This document shows, piece after piece, positions 1 through 4,508 of a stretch of 5,768 nt of DNA. Origin of the DNA: an uncultured Sphingomonas sp. (GTDB lineage Bacteria > Pseudomonadota > Alphaproteobacteria > Sphingomonadales > Sphingomonadaceae). The stretch lies in NCBI GenBank assembly GCA_934555855.1, contig CAKTFL010000157.1, positions 1-5,768 on the forward strand, read 5' to 3'. How positions within the stretch are numbered: position 1 is the first letter of the stretch; every line of letters begins with the position of its first letter. The position numbers were made by a program, and so were the translations under genes. Below the pieces are notes generated by a model, which saw only the letters and a program-made list of their open reading frames with translations, ran no database searches and had not been told where the DNA came from.

Positions 1-832
1 GGATCAGGGTCCAGATCGCCGCTACCCCGATCACGCCCGCACCCATGAAGCGCACGTCGCGGCCGAACACGCCGCCTACCCAGTCGGACAGCGCGCCCGT
101 CGCGGGGGTCGCGGCGGTCAGCACCGGCAGCGCCACGCCGCAGCCGATCACGATCCCCGCCAGCATTGCCAGCCCGACCGACAGGCCGACCAGGTGCCCG
201 ACCCCGATCAGCGCGAAGGACAGCCCCGCCGACACGGTAGATGCGCCGCCGCCGACCCGGAAGAAGCTGGTCGCCTCCGCCGCCACCAGCCGGGTCTGCG
301 TCGTGATCGCATAGCCCGCCGAGGCGAGCGCGCTGACGATGATGGTCCTGAGGCCGCGCGCGCTGTCCGCCTCGCCCTCCCGGCTGCCCGCGCCGACCCG
401 CAGTACCTCGGCGGCGGCATGGCCCTCCGGATAGGGGAGCGGGCTGTCGACGACCAGCGCCCGGCGCAGCGGCACGGAGAACATGACGCCCAGCAGCCCG
501 CCCGTCGCGGTGATGCCGGCGGTCATCAGATAGGGAAAGCCGTTCCACCAGCCGATCATCACCAGCCCCGGCAGCACGAAGATGATCGCCGCCAGCGTTC
601 CCGCCGCCGACGCGACCGTCTGGACGATGTTGTTCTCCAGCATCGTCGCGCCGGGCAGGTAGCGCAGGATCGCCATGGAGATCACCGCCGCCGGGATCGA
701 GGTGGCGAAGGTCAGCCCGACCTTCAGCCCCAGATACACGTTGGCGGCGGTGAACAGCAGGGTGATGATCCCGCCGAGCAGGATGCCGCGGACGGTCAGC
801 TCGGCGGGGGAAGCGGGGGATCGGACGGTCAC
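1..832 (-). CDS. OPT family oligopeptide transporter, N-terminal 277 residues (truncated by window edge)
   Basis: This is an inner-membrane transporter of the OPT family. Bacterial members are generally annotated as oligopeptide transporters, but the substrate of this one cannot be read from sequence. Family signatures are clear: ELTVRGILLG at residues 11-20, the stretch AANVYLGLKVGLTF at 29-42, SIPAAVISMAILR at 45-57, LENNIVQTVASAAGTL at 65-80, a YPEGHAAAEVLRVG segment at 134-147, and FMGAGVIGVAAIWTL at 262-276. Several hydrophobic segments lie between these. Family members are usually about 640-670 residues, so over half the gene lies left of the window. I chose the GTG at 832: it places the conserved ELT motif about 10 residues from the N-terminus, and a partial Shine-Dalgarno (GAGG, 837-840) lies 4 nt upstream. 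No in-frame ATG competes nearby. It is transcribed divergently from the small membrane protein gene at 1119. The family call is secure; the exact start is moderately sure. Confidence 0.93.
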   Translation of the reverse strand, partial: MTVRSPASPAELTVRGILLGGIITLLFTAANVYLGLKVGLTFATSIPAAVISMAILRYLPGATMLENNIVQTVASAAGTLAAIIFVLPGLVMIGWWNGFPYLMTAGITATGGLLGVMFSVPLRRALVVDSPLPYPEGHAAAEVLRVGAGSREGEADSARGLRTIIVSALASAGYAITTQTRLVAAEATSFFRVGGGASTVSAGLSFALIGVGHLVGLSVGLAMLAGIVIGCGVALPVLTAATPATGALSDWVGGVFGRDVRFMGAGVIGVAAIWTLI

Positions 833-865
833 GGAACCTCGTGTGGCGGGGTGGAAGAGGAGGTG

Positions 866-883
866 AAGTGGAGAAAGTGGAGA
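866..883. repeat. perfect 9-bp tandem repeat (AAGTGGAGA x2) in the OPT upstream region
   Basis: AAGTGGAGA occurs twice head to tail, at 866-874 and 875-883, about 35-50 bp upstream of the OPT start codon. On the transporter's coding strand it reads as two TCTCCACTT units. It could be a duplicated regulator site or part of the 5' untranslated region, or simple slippage. Further into the same intergenic stretch, ACGCAGGG is also repeated directly (923-930 and 942-949), and CCTGC/GCAGG (917-921/925-929) could form a small hairpin. I recognise no named operator. Confidence 0.35.
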
Positions 884-1047
884 GTGTCCGGTACATCCTC
901 CAGGTCGCTCCCGACGCCTGCCACGCAGGGCGGGAAGCGGGACGCAGGGGAGGAACGCTCGGGCATCCGTTCTACGTGCCAGAGCCACGCCGTGTAGGAC
1001 AGCATCCTTTCTCACAACGCCGCGACACCGCCGGTCGTTTCGCGCCG

Positions 1048-1072
1048 GGAACATGTGTGACCGCTGCCGGTT
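1048..1072 (+). promoter_or_regulatory. candidate EcfG-type (general stress response) promoter for the 48-aa membrane protein
   Basis: GGAAC at 1048-1052 is followed after 16 nt by GGTT at 1069-1072. The alphaproteobacterial EcfG sigma factor consensus is GGAAC-N16/17-CGTT, so the -35 matches fully and the -10 misses one base (G for C). Transcription would start near 1078, about 40 nt before the ATG at 1119, which is a plausible leader. Small membrane proteins of the downstream type are often linked to stress, which fits. A short motif can arise by chance, so this is a candidate only. Confidence 0.5.
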
Positions 1073-1118
1073 GTGATCTGCACGAGCAATGTTTCGTCAC
1101 GTTTAGGGAGAGCCCATC

Positions 1119-1265
1119 ATGTTGTGGACAATCGCGATCATCCTGCTGATCCTCTGGCTGCTGGGCTTCAGCCTGCACGTTGCGGGCGGATTGATCCATA
1201 TTCTGCTGGTGGTCGCGCTGATCGTCGGTCTGATCCAGCTGTTCAGCGGCCGCCGCGCCGTCTGA
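1119..1265 (+). CDS. lmo0937-type small membrane protein, 48 aa
   Basis: This short gene encodes a 48-residue, almost entirely hydrophobic protein. It begins MLWTIAIILLILWLLGF and has a second hydrophobic segment, about residues 24-42, ending in the polar tail SGRRAV. The pattern LW-T-I-A-x-I-L-x-I-L-W-L-L-G followed by a GG-x-I-H-x-L-L-V-V-A-x-I turn and second helix is that of the widespread small proteins annotated as lmo0937 family membrane protein, whose function is unknown. The expected topology is a helical hairpin in the inner membrane. A good Shine-Dalgarno (AGGGAG, 1105-1110) lies 8 nt before the ATG, and an EcfG-like promoter candidate lies further upstream, suggesting expression under general stress. 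The gene stands alone: the next gene, hom, starts 188 bp downstream and has its own Shine-Dalgarno. Confidence 0.85.
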   Translation: MLWTIAIILLILWLLGFSLHVAGGLIHILLVVALIVGLIQLFSGRRAV

Positions 1266-1267
1266 CG

Positions 1268-1339
1268 GTCTGTTTGGAAACATACTGAGGCGTGTTTTGC
1301 GGTGCCATCAAACTCGCTTTTCGCGAGTGTTAAACAGAC
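1268..1339 (+). repeat. nested inverted repeats between the small membrane protein gene and hom (possible structured RNA or terminator)
   Basis: GTCTGTTT at 1268-1275 is the exact reverse complement of AAACAGAC at 1332-1339, giving an 8-bp closing stem. Inside it, ACTCGC/GCGAGT (1312-1317/1323-1328, loop TTTTC) forms a 6-bp hairpin, and AAACA/TGTTT (1278-1282/1293-1297) forms a 5-bp hairpin. Together these could fold as a three-way junction starting 3 nt after the stop codon at 1265. It could act as a 3' end structure or terminator for the small membrane protein mRNA, but there is no clear U-tract. Other readings are a small RNA, or a paired operator, since TGTTTGGAAACA at 1271-1282 is itself palindromic. 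Confidence 0.4.
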
Positions 1340-1357
1340 TCTGACCCTCGCGCATTT

Positions 1358-1385
1358 CCCGTGCCGGGCGGCAGCTCGGCACGGG
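1358..1385 (+). promoter_or_regulatory. strong stem-loop in the hom leader
   Basis: CCCGTGCCG (1358-1366) and CGGCACGGG (1377-1385) form a perfect 9-bp GC-rich stem with a 10-nt loop, about 70 nt upstream of the hom start codon. Pairing can extend outward through two T-G wobbles and a T-A pair (1355-1357 with 1386-1388). No T-run follows, so a classical intrinsic terminator is unlikely. It may be a leader element of hom (attenuation, mRNA stability) or part of an upstream transcript's end. I do not recognise it as a known riboswitch. Confidence 0.4.
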
Positions 1386-1453
1386 GGAAGCAAGCCTGTT
1401 CTCGACAGCCTGCCCGCCCGTCCGCTACCCGCACGGCAGCGGAGGGCAAGAAC

Positions 1454-2740
1454 ATGGCAGATGCGTTGCGGGTGGCACTGGCGGGGTTGGGCACGGTCGG
1501 GGCCGGGGTGATCCGGCTGCTCGACACCAATGGCGAGCTGATCGCCCGCCGGGCGGGCCGCCCGATCGAGGTCGTCGCGGTGTCCGCGCGGGACCGGCAC
1601 AAGGATCGCGGCGTCGACCTGTCCCGCTTCGACTGGATCGATGACACGGCGGCGCTTGCCAGCGCGGACGCGGACGTGGTGGTGGAGCTGATAGGCGGCT
1701 CGGACGGCCCGGCGCTGACACTCGCCCGGACGGCGCTGAGGAACGGCAAGGGCTTCGTCACCGCCAACAAGGCGATGCTCGCCCATCACGGGCTGGAGCT
1801 GGCCCAGGCGGCGGAAGCGGCCCGCGCCCCGCTGAAATTCGAGGCGGCGGTCGCGGGCGGCATCCCGGTGATCAAGGGGCTGCGCGACGGCGCGGCGGCG
1901 AACGCCATCTCCCGCGTCTACGGGATACTCAACGGCACCTGCAATTTCATCCTGTCCAAGATGGAGGAGGAAGGCCGCGACTTCGCCGACGTGCTCGCCG
2001 AGGCGCAGGCGCTTGGCTATGCGGAGTCGGACCCCAGCTTCGATATCGACGGGGTGGATGCGGCGCACAAGCTGTCGATCCTGGCGGCGCTCGCCTTCGG
2101 ATCACAGCCGGCGTTCGACGCGGTGGCGGCACACGGTATCCGCGAGGTGCTGGCGGCGGACATCGCGGAGGCGGCGGCGCTGGGTTATCGCATCAGGCTG
2201 GTCGGGCTGGCAGAGGCGAGCGGGGACGGATTGTTCCAGCGCGTCCACCCGCATCTGGTGCCCCTCAGCCATCCGCTCGCCCATGTCACCGGATCGACCA
2301 ACGCGGTGGTGGCGGAGGGCAATTTCGTCGGGCGGCTGCTGTTCCAGGGCGCGGGCGCGGGTGAGGGACCGACCGCGAGCGCAGTGGTCGCCGACCTGAT
2401 CGACGTGGCGCGCGGGGAGTTCGGCCCTCCCTTCGCGATGCCCTCCGGCGCGCTCGACGTGCCGGTCGCGGCGGACAGCGGCGCGCGGCGGGGCCGGGCC
2501 TATGTCCGGTTCAACGTCGCCGACCGGGTCGGCGTGCTGGCGGAGATCGCGGCGGCGATGCGCGACGCGGGCGTGTCGATCGAGAGCCTGATCCAGCGCG
2601 GCGTCAATCCCGACGGCAGCGTGCTGGTCGCGATCGTCACGCATGAGGGCCCCGAGCGCTGCGTCGCCCATGCGCTGGAACGGCTGCGCGGTTCGCAAAG
2701 CCTGACCGGCGAGCCCTTGTGGATGCACATCCTGGGGTGA
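1454..2740 (+). CDS. hom: homoserine dehydrogenase with C-terminal ACT domain
   Basis: This cytoplasmic enzyme (EC 1.1.1.3) reduces aspartate-4-semialdehyde to homoserine with NAD(P)H, the branch step towards threonine, methionine and isoleucine. The 428-residue length matches the monofunctional ACT-containing class. The N-terminal dinucleotide-binding loop is GLGTVGAG at 11-18. The TANK segment at 103-106 supplies a catalytic Lys. The substrate region includes GGIPVIKGLR at 135-144, GILNGTCNFIL at 157-167, and GYAESDPSFDIDGVDAAHK at 188-206, where E191, D202 and K206 correspond to the conserved acidic and Lys residues. An ACT domain (YVRFNVADRVGVLAEIA, from 350) occupies the end and in this family usually mediates feedback by an amino acid such as threonine. 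The ATG at 1454 has a strong Shine-Dalgarno (GGAGGG, 1441-1446, spacing 7). The longer frame opening at 1361 lies inside a stem-loop and would add non-conserved residues. hom converges with the minus-strand cluster ending at 2774. Confidence 0.96.
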   Translation: MADALRVALAGLGTVGAGVIRLLDTNGELIARRAGRPIEVVAVSARDRHKDRGVDLSRFDWIDDTAALASADADVVVELIGGSDGPALTLARTALRNGKGFVTANKAMLAHHGLELAQAAEAARAPLKFEAAVAGGIPVIKGLRDGAAANAISRVYGILNGTCNFILSKMEEEGRDFADVLAEAQALGYAESDPSFDIDGVDAAHKLSILAALAFGSQPAFDAVAAHGIREVLAADIAEAAALGYRIRLVGLAEASGDGLFQRVHPHLVPLSHPLAHVTGSTNAVVAEGNFVGRLLFQGAGAGEGPTASAVVADLIDVARGEFGPPFAMPSGALDVPVAADSGARRGRAYVRFNVADRVGVLAEIAAAMRDAGVSIESLIQRGVNPDGSVLVAIVTHEGPERCVAHALERLRGSQSLTGEPLWMHILG

Positions 2741-2773
2741 TGGGAAGATCGCTCGGTCGGCGGCCGGACTCCT

Positions 2774-3232
2774 TCAGGGCAGGACGTGACCCCCAGCCGG
2801 TGGCGCGGGCGGGTTCAGGTCGATGGCGACGCGGCCGCGCTTGTCGGGCTTGCGGGCAAAGACGTCCTTGATCGCCCCCACCGCCGCCGCGATCAGTTCC
2901 GGCGGCGGGCCGACGCCGACCGTGCAGCCCCGTTGCACCGCGGCGCAGGGCGTGCCCTCCGCCGCGAGCGCGCCGACGCCATCGAGTTTCGGATTGGACG
3001 GGATCGGCCCATAGGGCGGGCCGCGCTCGTCAGGCAGCGGCAGGCGCGCGCCGGTCGTGCCGTCGGCACAGACCACCACGTCCTTGTTCCCGGCCGCCCC
3101 GTCATGCCTGGCCGGCTTGTCCTCGCTGGCTGGCGAGCATTCGCGGGCCAGCACCGAAAAGCGCTCGGGCACGGGCGGCGCCGATGCCGGGGCGGCCGCC
3201 TGGCTTGCCAGCAGCAGGGCAGCGACGATCAT
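2774..3232 (-). CDS. small exported protein of unknown function, 152 aa, four cysteines
   Basis: I do not recognise a named family. The first 18 or so residues (MIVAALLLASQAAAPASA) look like a signal peptide, so the product is probably periplasmic. The mature part has four cysteines (C32, C55, C96, C103), compatible with two disulfides. Its centre reads KDVVVCADGTTGARLPLPDERGP (residues 50 onward), similar to the DITVCGRRRADRFRVP core of the upstream neighbour. A Pro/Gly-rich middle and a basic segment (KDVFARKPDKRGR, 122-134) follow, and the tail is proline-rich. The start ATG overlaps the upstream gene's stop codon as ATGA (3229-3232), and no separate Shine-Dalgarno is visible, so translation is probably coupled. 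It converges on hom with a 33-bp gap in which I see no convincing terminator. The gene is probably real, because coupling, signal peptide and motif agree; its function is unknown. Confidence 0.75.
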   Translation of the reverse strand: MIVAALLLASQAAAPASAPPVPERFSVLARECSPASEDKPARHDGAAGNKDVVVCADGTTGARLPLPDERGPPYGPIPSNPKLDGVGALAAEGTPCAAVQRGCTVGVGPPPELIAAAVGAIKDVFARKPDKRGRVAIDLNPPAPPAGGHVLP

Positions 3233-3576
3233 GGCGCGGGTTGCCGCATGGTTTCGGTTCGGATGCCGCCCGCGCCGGCCGTCACGCTCCCCCCGGCCAT
3301 GCCACCGCCGACCAGAAAGGGCGACAGTTCCTCGACCGGGGAGGTGCGATGGAGCAGCCGCGTCCGTTCGGCCCAGGCACCCTCATGATGCGAGTCGCCG
3401 GGCGCCGTGGTGACGAACGGCACCCGGAAGCGATCGGCGCGGCGCCGGCCGCAGACGGTGATGTCGGCCGTATCGGGATCGACGACGCAGGGCTGCTCCG
3501 GCGCCAGCCGCTCCCGCGCGCGGACGAGGGCGGCATCGTCTGAAAGGGCGGCGGCGAGCAGGAGCATCGCGATCAT
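3229..3576 (-). CDS. small exported protein of unknown function, 115 aa
   Basis: This is an unrecognised protein with a short hydrophobic N-terminus (MIAMLLLAAALS) that may be a signal peptide, although it lacks the usual leading basic residues. The mature part has two cysteines (C30, C42) around the segment CVVDPDTADITVCGRRRADRFRVPF (30-54). A V-C-G-R-R...(Y/F)-R-(V/L)-P motif of this kind recurs, from memory, in small sphingomonad exported proteins annotated as hypothetical. The C-terminus is Gly-rich (VGGGMAGGSVTAGAGG, 89-104). The ATG at 3576 is the only reasonable start: the frame stays open further upstream but would run into the CoA-binding protein gene. No good Shine-Dalgarno is seen. 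It lies 44 bp downstream of the CoA-binding protein gene and overlaps the next exported gene by 4 bp, suggesting a three-gene transcript. The pairing with its neighbour suggests related or cooperating envelope proteins, which is inference. Confidence 0.7.
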   Translation of the reverse strand: MIAMLLLAAALSDDAALVRARERLAPEQPCVVDPDTADITVCGRRRADRFRVPFVTTAPGDSHHEGAWAERTRLLHRTSPVEELSPFLVGGGMAGGSVTAGAGGIRTETMRQPAP

Positions 3577-3620
3577 GGCCGCGAAAGCTAACCCGGCGGC
3601 ATCCGGCCGGAAAGTGGAAT

Positions 3621-4052
3621 CTATCGCGTCACCGGCGGCACGCGCAGCCGGGGAATGTCGATCGCGGGGCAGCGGTCCATCACCACCTTCAGACCGGCGG
3701 CCTCCGCACGCGAGGCCGCGTCGTGATTGACGACGCCGATCTGCATCCACACCGCCCGGGCCCCGACCGCGATGGCCTCGTCGACCGCCTGACCCGCGGC
3801 CTCGGGCCGGCGAAAGATATCGACGATGTCGATCGGGTCGCCGAGCTGGTGGAGATCGCGGAACACGAACTCGCCATGGACATGCTCGCCCGTGATCTGG
3901 GGATTGACCGGGATCACCCGGTAGCCGTGCCGCTGGAGAAAGGCCATCACGCCATAAGAGGGGCGGGTCGGCCGGTCGGATGCGCCGATCAGCGCGATCG
4001 TGCGCGCCTCCGTCAGCAGCGCCCTGATATCCTCGTCACGGGTCAACGGCAT
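3621..4052 (-). CDS. YccU-like CoA-binding protein (CoA_binding_2 family), 143 aa
   Basis: This is a single-domain Rossmann-type CoA-binding protein resembling E. coli YccU and the CoA-binding domain of succinyl-CoA synthetases. It is cytoplasmic and its physiological role is not established. Visible family hallmarks are the nucleotide-binding segment ALIGASDRPTRPSYGV (20-35), RVIPVNP (45-51) with the following G-E, DIVDIFRRPE (75-84), AVWMQIGVVN (100-109), and the C-terminal signature VVMDRCPAIDIPRL (123-136). The length is typical for the family. Three in-frame ATGs are possible (4100, 4058, 4052). I chose 4052 because GGAG at 4061-4064 sits 8 nt upstream of it but only 2 nt from the 4058 ATG, while 4100 would add a non-conserved basic, proline-rich extension. 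It leads a probable operon with the two exported-protein genes and is divergent from the gene at 4181. Confidence 0.92.
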   Translation of the reverse strand: MPLTRDEDIRALLTEARTIALIGASDRPTRPSYGVMAFLQRHGYRVIPVNPQITGEHVHGEFVFRDLHQLGDPIDIVDIFRRPEAAGQAVDEAIAVGARAVWMQIGVVNHDAASRAEAAGLKVVMDRCPAIDIPRLRVPPVTR

Positions 4053-4060
4053 GAGCATGT

Positions 4061-4064
4061 CTCC
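4061..4064 (-). promoter_or_regulatory. Shine-Dalgarno GGAG deciding the CoA-binding protein start
   Basis: On the minus strand GGAG lies 8 nt upstream of the ATG at 4052 and 2 nt upstream of the in-frame ATG at 4058. The spacing favours the inner start and a 143-residue protein. Confidence 0.55.
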
Positions 4065-4120
4065 GATAGGTCCCGGGCGGAACGCGCAGGGGCGCGGCAA
4101 GGTCCGGCAGGCGCGCGGGT

Positions 4121-4146
4121 GGAACTCGGCAAGGCTGTCGCCAGTT
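4121..4146 (+). promoter_or_regulatory. candidate EcfG-type promoter for the 104-aa exported protein
   Basis: GGAAC at 4121-4125 is followed after 17 nt by AGTT at 4143-4146, one mismatch from the GGAAC-N16/17-CGTT consensus of the alphaproteobacterial general stress sigma factor EcfG. The predicted start of transcription near 4152 gives a leader of about 29 nt containing the Shine-Dalgarno at 4166-4171. This is the second such arrangement in the window upstream of a small envelope protein, but the motif is short and unproven. Confidence 0.45.
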
Positions 4147-4180
4147 GCTGCCCGGCATGTCTGAAGAGGAGTGTTGCGTC

Positions 4181-4495
4181 ATGACCAGGAAGATCATCGC
4201 TCTGGCCGTCGCCGGCGCCGCGCTGGCGGGTCCCGCCTTTGCCGGTGACAGGCTGCGTGGGCCGGTCTATTCGGACAGCAACAAGCATTATCTCGATTAC
4301 AAGACCGACCTCAGCGAGGCGCGGCGTGAGCTGGCGAGCGATCTGCGCCATGCGGACGATGCCGCGGACCGCGAGGATGCCTGGGCGGAATATCGTCGCG
4401 AGGTGGCCGATGCGCGCCACGATTTCCGCAAGGAGATGGCCGAGCGCGGCGTGGTAATCCGCCGTTTGCCGCAGGTGATCGTCGAACAGCCCTGA
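4181..4495 (+). CDS. small exported, charged helical protein of unknown function, 104 aa
   Basis: The N-terminus is a textbook Sec signal peptide: basic MTRK, a hydrophobic alanine-rich core, and cleavage after AFA at residues 19-21. The mature protein of about 83 residues is highly charged and should be mostly helical, hence periplasmic and soluble or peripherally attached. It contains an internal repeat: YKTDLSEARRELASDLR (40-56) aligns with YRREVADARHDFRKEMA (71-87) through Y, basic, acidic, hydrophobic, acidic, A-R and amphipathic positions. This suggests a two-fold helical duplication or coiled coil. No cysteine or catalytic motif is seen. The start at 4181 is chosen over the in-frame ATG at 4145 because GAGGAG (4166-4171) lies 9 nt upstream and it gives a proper signal peptide. 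Its EcfG-like promoter candidate suggests stress induction. I do not recognise a named family. Confidence 0.85.
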   Translation: MTRKIIALAVAGAALAGPAFAGDRLRGPVYSDSNKHYLDYKTDLSEARRELASDLRHADDAADREDAWAEYRREVADARHDFRKEMAERGVVIRRLPQVIVEQP

Positions 4496-4508
4496 GCGGA
4501 GAGCTCAG
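4492..4508. terminator. palindrome spanning both convergent stop codons (possible weak bidirectional terminator)
   Basis: CTGAGC (4492-4497) and GCTCAG (4503-4508) form a perfect 6-bp stem around a 5-nt loop. The TGA of the exported protein lies in the left arm (4493-4495), and the TGA of the Mrp gene (TCA on the plus strand, 4505-4507) lies in the right arm. Only 9 bp separate the two genes. No U-tract follows on either side, so a classical intrinsic terminator is doubtful, but the hairpin could stabilise both mRNA 3' ends. Confidence 0.4.

Noticed and set aside
952..971. Another GGAAC...CGTT pair upstream of the lmo0937-type gene
   Set aside because: The boxes are only 11 nt apart, too short for an EcfG promoter (16-18 nt).
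194..997. Long plus-strand open frame (267 codons) over the transporter gene
   Set aside because: It is antisense to the well-supported OPT gene. The composition is Arg/Gly/Asp/Gln-rich with no recognisable domain, typical of a shadow frame in high-GC DNA.
1361..1453. Upstream in-frame start for hom adding 31 residues
   Set aside because: It lies in a stem-loop with no Shine-Dalgarno, and the extension is not part of the homoserine dehydrogenase fold. GGAGGG precedes the ATG at 1454.
1103..2068. Minus-strand open frame of 321 codons opposite hom and the lmo0937-type gene
   Set aside because: It lies opposite two genes with good Shine-Dalgarno sites and family motifs, and its product is Arg-rich without domain features.
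2102..2728. Minus-strand open frame of 208 codons opposite the 3' half of hom
   Set aside because: It overlaps the conserved ACT-domain coding region on the other strand and has shadow-like composition.
2786..3388. Plus-strand open frame of 200 codons opposite the two exported-protein genes
   Set aside because: The minus-strand pair has signal peptides, a shared motif and an ATGA overlap. The plus frame has none of these and reads as Arg-rich, low-information sequence.
4079..4083. GGAAC box in the intergenic region before the 104-aa protein gene
   Set aside because: No GTT is found 16-18 nt downstream; the GGAAC at 4121 fits better.
3723..4184. Plus-strand open frame of 153 codons opposite the CoA-binding protein gene
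   Set aside because: It is antisense to a clear YccU-family gene and has no recognisable features.
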